From assembly GCA_023447335.1 (NCBI GenBank), contig JAEXOD010000238.1, forward strand, positions 1 to 13,682: a stretch of DNA of 13,682 nt, given 5' to 3'. A program made the translations under genes and the position numbers. This stretch comes from Bacteroidota bacterium. Lineage in GTDB: Bacteria; Bacteroidota; Ignavibacteria; Ignavibacteriales; Melioribacteraceae. A model generated the notes under the pieces. The model did no database searches. It was not told the origin of the DNA and saw nothing but the letters and a program-made list of their open reading frames with translations. Below are positions 1 to 7,514 of the stretch, one piece after another; the first letter of the stretch is position 1, and each line of letters begins with the position of its first letter.

Positions 1-312
1 CTCATCAACTACTGCTAATCCCTTTTTTAGTAAAACTTCGCCTGCTAAATTACGAATTGAAATATCGGTAGAAGAAACAAACGGAACTACTAACTCACCT
101 ATAACCGGAGAATCTAAGTTAATTAAAGCAAATGATACAGCATCCCTAACGCCTTTATCGGGATCTGCCAATCTTCCGGTTAATTGTTTAATTACCGAAT
201 CCGGAACATTATTCATAAATCCAATTGATTCAGCAGATGCACGTCTTACAGAGGCATCCGCATCCTTTAACCCCTCAATTGCTGTTTTTAATTCGTCAGA
301 AAAATTTTCCAT
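1..312 (-). CDS. HEAT-repeat protein, N-terminal fragment cut by window edge
   Basis: This is an open frame of 104 codons that starts at ATG 312 and runs off the left edge without a stop, so the true length is unknown. It contains three HEAT/PBS-lyase-type helical repeats at about residues 15-33, 48-66 and 79-97. Each has the pattern L-x-D-x(3)-VR-x-A-x(2)-AL/I, for example KDADASVRRASAESIG. Such repeats form protein-binding solenoids with no catalytic site. There is no signal peptide, so a cytoplasmic location is likely. A weak ribosome site (AGGCGAG) lies just upstream. It is the last visible gene of the flagellar unit, 94 bases after the response regulator and on the same strand, which suggests a scaffold or adaptor role in that regulatory circuit; this is inference from position only. 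Confidence 0.8.
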   Translation of the reverse strand, partial: MENFSDELKTAIEGLKDADASVRRASAESIGFMNNVPDSVIKQLTGRLADPDKGVRDAVSFALINLDSPVIGELVVPFVSSTDISIRNLAGEVLLKKGLAVVDE

Positions 313-406
313 ACGCACTCGCCTGTTTTACAATCTATTAATATTGTTGTGTAAAATAATACTTTTTTGCGAATAATAAAATAATATATTTTGAATAATC
401 GAATTT

Positions 407-1795
407 TTATTGTATTTGTTTAGTAACTTCTATATTTAATTGCTCCATCCTATAACGAAGTTTTGATCTTGAAAGGCCCAATACTTTAGCAGCTCTAACT
501 TGATTTCCTTTTGTAATCTCTAAAGTCTTTTGAATAAGGTTTTTCACAACAACATCAATCGATATTCCTTCGGGAGGTATCTGTAAAACAAATTCCCCTT
601 TATCTTTAATTTCCTCTTTATTTATATTTAAAAAGTTAAAATGATTTTCTTTCAGCCTATTCCCCTCAATCATTAACATAGCTCTTTCAAAAGCATTTCG
701 CAATTCCCTTATGTTCCCTTTCCAATATTGATTTTTCAATAAATCAATAACTTTATCATCAATTTCAATTATTTGTTTATTAAACTTCTTTGAAAATTCG
801 TTGATAAATGCGTAAGCTAAAACAATAATATCTTCTTTTCTTTCTCGCAAAGGAGGGATTGTAACTTTTGCGACATTTATTCTATAAAATAGATCCTCTC
901 TAAAATTCCCTTTTTTAACCTCTTCTTCTAAGTTTTTGTTTGTGGCAGCAATAACCCTAACATTTACCGAAACTTCTTTTTCACCACCCAACCTATAAAA
1001 CTTTCTTTCCTGCAGTACTCGTAACAATTTAACTTGCATTTCTAAACTAAGTTCACCTATCTCATCCAACAAAATAGTACCGCCATCTGCAAGTTCAAAT
1101 TTACCAAGTTTGGTTTTTTGAGAAGCGCCCGTAAAAGCTCCCTTCTCGTGACCAAACAGTTCGCTTTCCGCCAATTCTTTAGGAATAGAGCCACAATTAA
1201 TCGAGATAAATACTTTCTTTTTTCTGGGACTAATTTGATGAATATACTTTGCAAATACTTCTTTACCGGTTCCGCTTTCTCCTTCAAGCAAAACGGTGGT
1301 ATCATCGCTTTCGGCAAGTTTTTCAACTTCTTTAAGTACCTTGTTAATTAATTTACTTTTACCAAACATTTCTCTTGTCATTGTATCACCGTCTACCAAC
1401 GATCGCAAAGTATCAACTTCTTTTTTCATTTTTAAGTGACTGCTACATCTATCAAGAACAAAACAAAGCTGATCTATTTCTATTGGTTTTAGCAAAAAGT
1501 CGTAAGCTCCCGCTTTCATTGCGGTTACCGCAATAGTAACGTCACTATAAGCCGTTATCATTATAACCGGAATATCTGAGAATTTTTTTTGTAAAACATT
1601 TAATATTTCTAAGCCATTATGAGTTGTTAAATAATAATCTAGTAAAATAATGTCTGGCTGAAACAACTCTACCATTTCAACAGCTTTTCCGCCATCCATA
1701 CATATATCTACTTCATAATCTAACTTTATCAACACTTTTTTGAGAGCTAAACATATTAAATTGTCATCATCAATTATTAAAACTCTTACCTTCAT
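407..1795 (-). CDS. NtrC-family sigma-54-dependent response regulator (FlgR/FlrC-like)
   Basis: This 462-residue protein has the full three-domain layout of an enhancer-binding activator. The receiver domain spans residues 1-120, with the acidic pocket at D9-D11, the predicted phospho-acceptor D53, T81 and K103. The AAA+ domain spans about 140-385, with Walker A GESGTGKE (172-179), the sigma-54 contact loop GAFTGA (219-224), Walker B ILLDE (241-245) and a WKGNIREL sensor II motif (358-365). A Fis-type helix-turn-helix lies at about 415-455. All key residues are present, so it should be active. It starts at ATG 1795 with GAGGAA seven bases upstream, placed in the 14-base gap after the kinase gene. 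The kinase and this gene form a two-component pair. Their place after fliS, fliD and flgM points to control of sigma-54-dependent flagellar genes, as FlgR or FlrC do. The exact targets are not visible here. Confidence 0.93.
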   Translation of the reverse strand: MKVRVLIIDDDNLICLALKKVLIKLDYEVDICMDGGKAVEMVELFQPDIILLDYYLTTHNGLEILNVLQKKFSDIPVIMITAYSDVTIAVTAMKAGAYDFLLKPIEIDQLCFVLDRCSSHLKMKKEVDTLRSLVDGDTMTREMFGKSKLINKVLKEVEKLAESDDTTVLLEGESGTGKEVFAKYIHQISPRKKKVFISINCGSIPKELAESELFGHEKGAFTGASQKTKLGKFELADGGTILLDEIGELSLEMQVKLLRVLQERKFYRLGGEKEVSVNVRVIAATNKNLEEEVKKGNFREDLFYRINVAKVTIPPLRERKEDIIVLAYAFINEFSKKFNKQIIEIDDKVIDLLKNQYWKGNIRELRNAFERAMLMIEGNRLKENHFNFLNINKEEIKDKGEFVLQIPPEGISIDVVVKNLIQKTLEITKGNQVRAAKVLGLSRSKLRYRMEQLNIEVTKQIQ

Positions 1796-1809
1796 TTATT
1801 TTCCTCAGT

Positions 1810-2490
1810 TTAATTCAACGGAAATTTTACAAAAAAGCGACTACCTTCAAATTCTTTGCTTTCAAAACCTAATTCGGCATTAAATTCCTTTAAAATCATT
1901 CTACAAACACTCAACCCCAAACCGGTACCGGTTTCTTTATTCGTGTAAAAATCGTTATATATTTTGGATTTATCCTCTTCTTTTATACCAACACCATAAT
2001 CCTTTACGGAAAAGACCAAATGATCACCTTCGCTAAATATATCAACATCTATTTTGCCGTTATTATAACTTGCTTCAATGGCATTGCTAATTAAATTAAC
2101 AATTACTTGTATAATTTTGTTTTTGTCTATATGTAAAGTAGGCAATCCATGTTTATAGTTCATCAAAATTTCAATATTCTTTTTTCTTGCGGAACCCTCC
2201 AACAAAACAATTGCCCTTGAGTATAGCTCTAACATAGAGTAGTTATCTAGCTCATGATGTGATTTTCGAGCAAAATCCAAAGTGTTTTCCATAATAATTT
2301 GAATTCTGTCTGTAGCCTCCTTGCATGCTTCGATGCTTTCAATTAAATCACCGTTTAATTCACTTTTACTTAAGTTTAAATAGTCAAGATTTAATTTTAA
2401 TGCACTTAAGGGGTTTCTTATTTCGTGGGCTAAACTTGCTGCGAGTTTTCCTAAAATTTGCAACTTATTATTTTGGATGTCACTTGACAA
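1810..2490 (-). CDS. Soluble histidine kinase without sensor domain (FlgS/FlrB-like), TTG start
   Basis: This 226-residue protein consists almost entirely of the kinase core. The H-box LAHEIRNPLSA carries the predicted phospho-acceptor H22. The ATPase domain has the N box NLISN (132-136), G1 DYGVGI (164-169) and G2 GTGLGL (188-193). No membrane segment and no sensor, PAS or HAMP domain is present. The only usable start is TTG at 2490. An in-frame TAA at 2518-2520 stops any larger extension, and no ATG lies between it and the H-box. Only 116 bases separate it from the flgM-like gene, so no lost sensor domain can be hidden there. It probably phosphorylates the adjacent NtrC-type regulator. Campylobacter FlgS is also cytosolic and reads flagellar export status; a similar role here is inferred from neighbours. 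Signal input may come from a partner protein. Confidence 0.88.
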   Translation of the reverse strand: MSSDIQNNKLQILGKLAASLAHEIRNPLSALKLNLDYLNLSKSELNGDLIESIEACKEATDRIQIIMENTLDFARKSHHELDNYSMLELYSRAIVLLEGSARKKNIEILMNYKHGLPTLHIDKNKIIQVIVNLISNAIEASYNNGKIDVDIFSEGDHLVFSVKDYGVGIKEEDKSKIYNDFYTNKETGTGLGLSVCRMILKEFNAELGFESKEFEGSRFFVKFPLN

Positions 2491-2522
2491 TATTATCTCG
2501 CTGGAAATTGTATAAATTTAAT

Positions 2523-2574
2523 ATTGCATATTAATTAATTTGCATAAAATTTGCAATAATAATATATTATTATT
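2523..2574. repeat. TTGCA repeat cluster and 20-bp AT palindrome before the kinase gene
   Basis: In the 116-base gap between the flgM-like gene and the kinase gene there are three TTGCA-type units, with G at 2526, 2542 and 2553. The outer pair forms an inverted repeat, ATTGCA (2523-2528) against TGCAAT (2552-2557). It is followed by a perfect 20-base palindrome of only A and T at 2555-2574. It could be a protein-binding site for an internal promoter of the kinase-regulator genes, or a weak RNA structure after flgM. The AT-only stem is too weak to call a terminator. Confidence 0.3.
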
Positions 2575-2606
2575 TAAAGAAAGGGAAATTTTAGAAATGG
2601 GTGTTT

Positions 2607-2885
2607 TTACATCTTAGAAAGTTCAACAAGCATTTTTTCAGCTATTACACTTGCAACTTGTTTACTATTATAAAAACCGGAGTTAAGTTTTTCTGAATAT
2701 GCTGAATTTTGTACAGCCGTAGGCTCACTATTTTGCTTTAACCTAGCTTCTTTCGAAATTTCGATTTTATCTGTCGGGTTAACCCTTTGCTGCACGGCTG
2801 TTTGTGCCGGTTCAACTTGTGAAGGAGTATATGCTTTTGAAATTGTACTTGTGTTCAAATGTGAACCGATACTTTTAATATCCAT
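2607..2885 (-). CDS. flgM: FlgM-like anti-sigma-28 factor
   Basis: This 92-residue protein has the pattern of the FlgM family. The N-terminal half is polar and low in structure (residues 1-36). It is followed by DKIEISKEARLKQ (39-51), equivalent to the D-x-V-x-LS-x(2)-A segment of FlgM. The C-terminal helices include LNSGFYNSKQVASVIAEKML (67-86), which matches the family's I-x-x-G-x-Y-x-x-(4-6)-IAEKML motif. FlgM holds the flagellar sigma factor FliA inactive until it is exported through the finished hook-basal body. Length fits the family (about 90-100). It starts at ATG 2885 with AGGTGA overlapping the stop of the gene before it, so the two are likely translated together. Similarity is confined to short motifs, so the call rests partly on the flagellar context and the upstream sigma-28 promoter. 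Confidence 0.65.
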   Translation of the reverse strand: MDIKSIGSHLNTSTISKAYTPSQVEPAQTAVQQRVNPTDKIEISKEARLKQNSEPTAVQNSAYSEKLNSGFYNSKQVASVIAEKMLVELSKM

Positions 2886-2889
2886 TTTA

Positions 2890-3222
2890 TCACCTATAGT
2901 TCGAAATCTTTTTTTGGTTTTGCATCGAATTAATTTCTTTGCTTAATGTTTGTAGCTCTTCGTTTTTAATTCTAATGATATTATCGAACTTTTTGTTTAA
3001 AAGTTTAGTAAAAACATCAATTTCTTCTTTAGCTTTTGTTAAATAAGCAGGGGGAAAATTATTTTTTATATAATCAAAAAGTTTTTTGACTTCGATTAAA
3101 TAATCACCTATTTTACTGTTATTCTCAAAATAACTATCCCCGTCCATGTTATCAAGACATTTGTCGATTTTATCAAAATAAAGCTTGATATCACATATAA
3201 TGGCTGTTATATTTTTATCCAT
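2890..3222 (-). CDS. Small helical protein, possible flagellar export chaperone (FliT/FlgN-like position)
   Basis: This is a 110-residue, highly charged, probably all-helical protein with no signal peptide or membrane segment. Leu, Ile, Lys, Asp and Glu spaced as in coiled coils dominate, especially in residues 60-100. I do not recognise a diagnostic motif. It lies directly after fliD, where many genomes carry the FliD chaperone fliT, and directly before the flgM-like gene. Size and composition fit the FliT/FlgN chaperone group, which bind the C-terminal helices of FliD or of hook-filament junction proteins before export. It starts three bases after the fliD stop codon and has no Shine-Dalgarno site of its own, which suggests that its translation depends on fliD. 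The identity remains a positional inference. Confidence 0.5.
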   Translation of the reverse strand: MDKNITAIICDIKLYFDKIDKCLDNMDGDSYFENNSKIGDYLIEVKKLFDYIKNNFPPAYLTKAKEEIDVFTKLLNKKFDNIIRIKNEELQTLSKEINSMQNQKKISNYR

Positions 3223-3225
3223 TCG

Positions 3226-4977
3226 TTAGTAACTTGATAATGAATTTAACATATTTTGACTATTAATTAATGCGGCATACTGATTTTGCATTTCTTGGTA
3301 TTTCTTCCTTAATGTCTCACTGCTTTTATCAATTCTTGACTGCACGCTTGTAATTTTATCTGTCAAGTATTTAATATTATTATCATAAGAGCTTTTAACA
3401 TTTGCAATTACTCCGGTAGACCCTAAATAACTGCTCACGCTATTATAAAGTTTGGTAGCTATCCCTTCAGACGAATTAAATATTGAAGCAACAGCGTCTT
3501 GTTTTTCGCTAATAGCTTGTGAAAATTTTGTTTCGTCAGAAAAAGTTAATCCGGTAGTCGGGTCAAAATTGATCCCAATTGTTGATAATCTATTATAAAC
3601 AGAGTCACTTGCCGTACTCACAGGAGACATAACGGCATTTGTTAATGTACGTAATACACTTTGGGCAGTTGAATCACTTGTAAAAACACCTCTTCCTAGT
3701 TTATCAGAAGTAGATTTATTTTTAATATTTAGATAAATATCGTTAAATCCTTTAATAAAATCTTTAACTTTGTTTTTTATCGTAGTATCGTCACTTGCAA
3801 CAGTTACATCAACTGTTTTTGCAGTATCTGCCATAACACCGGTTAAATTAAATGTAACACCGTCAACTAAGTCAGAAATACTATTACTATTTCTTTGAAT
3901 ATTAATTCCGTTAAAATTTAATTTTGCATTTAGTTGATTGTTTGTAGAACTAGCTGCTGAATAAACATAACCGGCAGAATTATCATCTGCAATTTGAGTT
4001 CTTTCAGTTAAAACTGTTGATGTAAGTCCTAGTCTATTAAGTGCAGATCCCGACACATCGCTTAATATCAATCTATTATCATATCCTGTTGCATCCGATG
4101 TTAGCGAGAACTTTGTTAACCCTGAAGAAGGGGCAAAATACGATGCGGTTGCAAGCGCTGATGCTGCTTTCTCTTTTGTTACGTCAATTCCTAAAAAATT
4201 TAACAAACTGGCAGTATCATCACTACTTTTTAACGAAATATATTTCGAAGAATCATCAACTGTTAACTTTAATTGACCGGTTGAGCTATCTTTTTCGGCT
4301 GTTATTCCGGAAACATCACCCAGTTTAGACATTAAATCAGTAACGACGTCCGAATATGACATATTTGAGTAATCATAAGCAATAGTTGTTTCTGTTCCGT
4401 TTAAATTTACTTTAAACTCTCCGTTTCCTGTAAAGGTGCTTGCCTGATTTGCAGTCGAAGATTTAACAACCGCCTTATCTGTATTTACTGCAGTGCTTAG
4501 TTTTTGCATTAATGTTTGATAATTTTCACTATTATCAAATTCAACATCAACAGTACTTGAATAATCTCCGCTATTTATTTTAATTGTATGAGTACCGGAC
4601 ATATCAACAATATCATATGTATCCGCTGTAAATGCCAAGCTAGACGAAACCAACAAGTCACTTTTTGCAAGCTGATTAACTCTCATGTTATAGTTACCTG
4701 CATTCGCAGTAGTTGAGGCAGAAGCAGTAAAGTAATCACTTGTTGAAAGAGTGGTTTTCTTAGTCTTAAAAAGTGATGAAGTCGTTGTACTCTTAAGATC
4801 ATAAAGTATATTTTTAAAGCTTTCCAACCTTGAACTTAAATCGCCCCATGCGTTACTTAAGGAGCTAAATTTAGATTTTCTCGTTTCTAACGGAGATATA
4901 GTTCTGTTACTTTCTACCGTGGCATACTGATTAACTAACTGTTCTATCCCCGAAGTTGATAACGGGTTTATACTCAT
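3226..4977 (-). CDS. fliD: Flagellar filament cap protein FliD (hook-associated protein 2)
   Basis: This 583-residue protein forms the cap on the growing flagellar filament and helps flagellin subunits fold into place outside the cell. The N-terminal FliD domain is at about residues 8-110 (SGIEQLVNQYATVE, then NYNMRVNQLAKSDLLV). The variable, Ser/Thr-rich middle region is exposed on the cap. The C-terminal FliD domain begins near residue 345 with LNFNGINIQRNSNSISDLVDG. It ends in a coiled-coil helix (about 525-575) and the typical tail QNMLNSLSSY. There is no cleaved signal peptide, as expected for export by the flagellar type III system. It starts at ATG 4975-4977, one base after the fliS stop, with GAGGCAG inside the end of fliS, so translation is coupled to that of fliS. 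Length is within the family range. Confidence 0.96.
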   Translation of the reverse strand: MSINPLSTSGIEQLVNQYATVESNRTISPLETRKSKFSSLSNAWGDLSSRLESFKNILYDLKSTTTSSLFKTKKTTLSTSDYFTASASTTANAGNYNMRVNQLAKSDLLVSSSLAFTADTYDIVDMSGTHTIKINSGDYSSTVDVEFDNSENYQTLMQKLSTAVNTDKAVVKSSTANQASTFTGNGEFKVNLNGTETTIAYDYSNMSYSDVVTDLMSKLGDVSGITAEKDSSTGQLKLTVDDSSKYISLKSSDDTASLLNFLGIDVTKEKAASALATASYFAPSSGLTKFSLTSDATGYDNRLILSDVSGSALNRLGLTSTVLTERTQIADDNSAGYVYSAASSTNNQLNAKLNFNGINIQRNSNSISDLVDGVTFNLTGVMADTAKTVDVTVASDDTTIKNKVKDFIKGFNDIYLNIKNKSTSDKLGRGVFTSDSTAQSVLRTLTNAVMSPVSTASDSVYNRLSTIGINFDPTTGLTFSDETKFSQAISEKQDAVASIFNSSEGIATKLYNSVSSYLGSTGVIANVKSSYDNNIKYLTDKITSVQSRIDKSSETLRKKYQEMQNQYAALINSQNMLNSLSSY

Positions 4978-4978
4978 T

Positions 4979-5326
4979 TTACTGCCTCATGTTTTTATTA
5001 AATACTATTACCCATACTTCTCTTAAGTCGCTCAAAATTTTTAATGTTACTTCATGATGTCCTTTTCTCATCTGATCTTGTGCAAATTGGTATAATCTAA
5101 ATAAACCGGCAGAAATTTCACGAGCTTTTTCATCATCAAAATTCAATGCATTTATTAGCTGTGTTAGTGCTTTATTAGTTTTTTCTATGTCTCCACGCTG
5201 GCAGTTAACAATTGCGAAATCATATACTTTTAACAATAGTTTTTCCTGTGAAGCATCCAATATTTCTTTTGTTAAATAAGCATTTGCTTTATTATTTCTT
5301 TCATATAAAACTGAAGCTCGCTGCAT
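4979..5326 (-). CDS. fliS: Flagellin chaperone FliS
   Basis: This 115-residue protein is the cytoplasmic export chaperone that binds the C-terminus of flagellin and stops early polymerisation. The family signature is at residues 15-36: NAYLTKEILDASQEKLLLK then VYDFAIVNC, matching the N-x-Y-x-x-x-x(I/V)-x-x-AS-PEKLLLxLYDGAI consensus. The remainder is a four-helix-bundle pattern, as expected. It starts at ATG 5326 with GGAAAG about eight bases upstream. It is the first gene of the unit and is preceded by a sigma-28-type promoter at 5410-5436, in keeping with late-class flagellar expression. The flagellin gene is not in the window. Confidence 0.95.
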   Translation of the reverse strand: MQRASVLYERNNKANAYLTKEILDASQEKLLLKVYDFAIVNCQRGDIEKTNKALTQLINALNFDDEKAREISAGLFRLYQFAQDQMRKGHHEVTLKILSDLREVWVIVFNKNMRQ

Positions 5327-5591
5327 TTTTCTTTCCGTTTTGTTTAATAATTTGCTATTTAATCAATAACTTTTAGCATTTATTCTTATTTTTCTGGTTT
5401 CTACCCCTATTATCGAAAAAAAACGATTTTTCTTTAATAAATTTTAACGTATAGTTTTTCTGCCTTTTAACTTTTTGGTTATTGCTAAATTTAAGAAAAT
5501 TACATTAATATTTAAAGATAAAATTAATTAAAACAAAAAAATAATATTATAATCACCTATCATTTTAATTATCCACAATTCATCCGTATTA
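5327..5591. other. Intergenic region between the DUF3795 gene and fliS
   Basis: These 265 bases are very AT-rich and hold no open frame of note on either strand. The only site I can support is the sigma-28 promoter at 5410-5436. I see no GC-rich hairpin with a T-run that would serve as a clear terminator for the three-gene operon that ends at 5592. Confidence 0.6.
5410..5436 (-). promoter_or_regulatory. Sigma-28 (FliA) promoter upstream of fliS
   Basis: On the minus strand the sequence reads TAAA (5436-5433), then exactly 15 bases, then TTCGATAA (5417-5410). The enteric FliA consensus is TAAA-N15-GCCGATAA, so the -35 box and the spacing match exactly and six of eight -10 bases match. Transcription would start near 5403, giving a 5' leader of about 75 bases to the fliS start. 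The neighbouring sigma-28-class genes (fliS, fliD, flgM-like) support it. Confidence 0.65.
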
Positions 5592-6023
5592 TTAAGCAGG
5601 CATTCTTTTTTTACCACATTTACTACATTCATTAGTATGGACACATAAAACAGTACTACAATTATCACAAAACCACTTTTTATGTTCCTCCAGTAAAAAC
5701 TTTTCAATCCCTATTTGCTTTACTAAATTAAATTTTTCCCTAATATCATAATTATATTTTGTTAAATATCTCCTAATAAAAGGTTTTAATTTTTCACACG
5801 GATATTTTTCACATTCTCCACAAATTTTATTCGGAGTATTTGCTAAATATTCACAATTTTTAAAGAAACATTTCTCACAATACTTAAATTTTCCCGGATA
5901 TTCAGTTCTGCACCCCATACAATTATTTTTGGATCGTTGATAAGCATAACATAAATTACATATTAATCCGCAAGGGGCAAAATTATTATATACGAAACCT
6001 TCTAATTCATCCATTAGATTCAT
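5592..6023 (-). CDS. Cysteine-rich DUF3795 protein with C-terminal zinc ribbon
   Basis: This 143-residue protein carries 16 cysteines. The first eleven (C18, C22, C25, C35, C38, C49, C52, C57, C68, C71, C76) follow the DUF3795 pattern: CGLICNLC-x-AY, CMGC, CEKC-x(4)-C, then CGECEKYPCEKLKPF. The last four or five (C119, C122, C127, C133, C136) form a second CxxC...CxxC pair like a zinc ribbon. The family has no settled function; metal binding is the natural reading. It is cytoplasmic, with no signal peptide or membrane segment. The start is uncertain: ATG 6023 overlaps the methyltransferase gene by 17 bases, and ATG 6014 overlaps it by 8 (ATGGATGA). Neither has a Shine-Dalgarno site, so translation is probably coupled. 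It is the last gene of a three-gene overlapping operon. Confidence 0.85.
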   Translation of the reverse strand: MNLMDELEGFVYNNFAPCGLICNLCYAYQRSKNNCMGCRTEYPGKFKYCEKCFFKNCEYLANTPNKICGECEKYPCEKLKPFIRRYLTKYNYDIREKFNLVKQIGIEKFLLEEHKKWFCDNCSTVLCVHTNECSKCGKKRMPA

Positions 6024-6732
6024 TTTTTATTAAGTAATAGCACCAATTCATGTTATTTATTAATTCTTCGGATTCATTTTCTTGCTGCTCAATATATTTA
6101 ACAAACATTTCTTTTTTTTGCGGAAATTTTTCGACTAACTCATAACAACGATTTTTTATACAAATATTATTATAATTATTAATCTCTCTTTTTCTTTCTT
6201 GACTAATAACCAAACTATCAATTAAGTTAAACTTACTTGCACAAGTATCACCTGATGTATGATAGAGCAAAAAACCACCTTTTTTACAACAGTTTAACAC
6301 ACTTTTTATGGTAGTTTCTTCATCTCCCAAAACATTTGTGTCATTTCCGTATAGTACCAGATCATAATCATTATATTCCCTTACTGCATCCCTTATATCA
6401 AGTACTAAAAATTCTATCTTTTTATCAATTTGCAATTTATTCACAGTATTTTTGGCATCTTCTATAAACGGAGCAAATAAATCAATACCTAAGCCCGAAC
6501 AGCCTAATTCCTTCGATAAAGTTATCAAGTTAGCACCTTTCCCACAACATAAATCTAAAATTCTAAGGTCACTTAAATCATCTCTAAAATTGCGTTTTAT
6601 AATATCTATCAGTTCCTCTTTCCCGCCACCTAATTCCCATAAATCCTGAAGAATATAAGCCAAATGCTCAAAAATCTGCTCGTTATTTCCACTTAATGAT
6701 TCTAGAATACTGCCTTCGTCAATTTTTTCCAT
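6007..6732 (-). CDS. Class I SAM-dependent methyltransferase
   Basis: This 241-residue protein has a Rossmann-type methyltransferase core. Motif I is ILDLCCGKGANL (58-69), the glycine-rich loop that binds S-adenosylmethionine. The acidic residue D84 at the end of beta-2 (GLGIDLF) would contact the ribose. LVLDIRD (109-115) and DLVLYGND (124-131) are motifs II and IV. An alpha-helical N-terminal stretch of about 50 residues precedes the core. The substrate cannot be told from sequence. The double cysteine in motif I (C62, C63) and others nearby are notable next to a Cys-rich partner. It overlaps the GNAT gene by 14 bases and the DUF3795 gene by up to 17, so the three products are probably made together. 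No strong Shine-Dalgarno site is seen, which fits coupling. Confidence 0.87.
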   Translation of the reverse strand: MEKIDEGSILESLSGNNEQIFEHLAYILQDLWELGGGKEELIDIIKRNFRDDLSDLRILDLCCGKGANLITLSKELGCSGLGIDLFAPFIEDAKNTVNKLQIDKKIEFLVLDIRDAVREYNDYDLVLYGNDTNVLGDEETTIKSVLNCCKKGGFLLYHTSGDTCASKFNLIDSLVISQERKREINNYNNICIKNRCYELVEKFPQKKEMFVKYIEQQENESEELINNMNWCYYLIKNESNG

Positions 6733-7492
6733 CTAAAATATCTTCTATATATTTTTCAAATTTTGCTTCCGCCATCAATTCGTGCGTTAAAAACTTACCT
6801 TCATAATAGAGCCCATATGTACCAAAAGGACTCCCTATTTCTTTTGCTTCAATGCTACTATTTAACTTAATTAAGTTAAATTGCACTCCCTTATTCCTAA
6901 CAATATCTGAAAGTTTATTTACATAAATTTCCACAAACGGACATTGATTTGCATAAATAAAAGTAAATCCCTTTTTATTCGGGCAATTCCCGGTTTTAAC
7001 GTATTTATTAAACTTAGGGAATAAATTATTGTTTTTCAATTTTAATGCCAATAATTCAAAATAGGGATCCAAAACATCAACAACCTCAAATCCAAATTTA
7101 ATAAAGAATTTTTTATCGGTCAAAAAAGGTTTTGTTTTTGAACTGCACACAACAGCAACTCCGTCCATTCCCAACTCATTACTTTCAGTTATACACTCGT
7201 TTAGCAAGGCTCTTGCAATCCCTTTTCCCTTAAATTGTCCGGAAACCCACAAACAATTTATTATCATATAATTTGTTCCTTCCAAAGGTTTCCACACTTT
7301 TTCTATTGGCATATATTCAATAAAGGCTTTCCCTCTTGCATCTAATCTTTTAAATATTAAACCGTCTAAGAATCTATCTTTCATCCAGCATTTTTTTGTA
7401 TCGGCACGCTGTCTATTTTCCTTATCGTTACCAATTGCGCAGCATATATGCTCTTTGTCAATATTTAAAGTATCAATTTTTATTATATTCAT
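6719..7492 (-). CDS. YoaP-like GNAT N-acetyltransferase with C-terminal thioredoxin-like domain
   Basis: This 257-residue protein resembles Bacillus YoaP. The GNAT domain occupies about residues 1-150, with acetyl-CoA loop QFKGKGIA (86-93) preceded by the beta-4 strand YMIINCLWV. It ends in the GNAT-type KFGFEVVDV (132-140). The C-terminal part (about 155-257) matches the YoaP-like domain. It has FIYANQCPFVEIYV (178-191), where the single C184 takes the place of a thioredoxin CxxC, and SPFGTYGLYYEGKFLTHEL (221-239), which resembles the cis-proline and following strand of thioredoxin folds. Acetyl transfer from acetyl-CoA is expected; the acceptor is unknown. It is the first gene of the overlapping trio and starts at ATG 7492 with a weak AGAGA site. 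A Bacteroidota-type promoter lies upstream at 7515-7546. Confidence 0.85.
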   Translation of the reverse strand: MNIIKIDTLNIDKEHICCAIGNDKENRQRADTKKCWMKDRFLDGLIFKRLDARGKAFIEYMPIEKVWKPLEGTNYMIINCLWVSGQFKGKGIARALLNECITESNELGMDGVAVVCSSKTKPFLTDKKFFIKFGFEVVDVLDPYFELLALKLKNNNLFPKFNKYVKTGNCPNKKGFTFIYANQCPFVEIYVNKLSDIVRNKGVQFNLIKLNSSIEAKEIGSPFGTYGLYYEGKFLTHELMAEAKFEKYIEDILDGKN

Positions 7493-7514
7493 AATAATTC
7501 TCTTTTATCTGAGC

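Noticed and set aside
1919..1934. Perfect 16-base palindrome (AAACCGGT and its complement) in the kinase gene
   Set aside because: It encodes the E-T-G-T-G part of the conserved G2 ATP-binding motif with repeated ACC GGT codons. The palindrome follows from the protein sequence and codon choice.
2491..2606. Possible lost sensor domain of the kinase
   Set aside because: Only 116 bases are available, with an in-frame TAA at 2518-2520 and strongly AT-rich non-coding sequence, so no domain fits.
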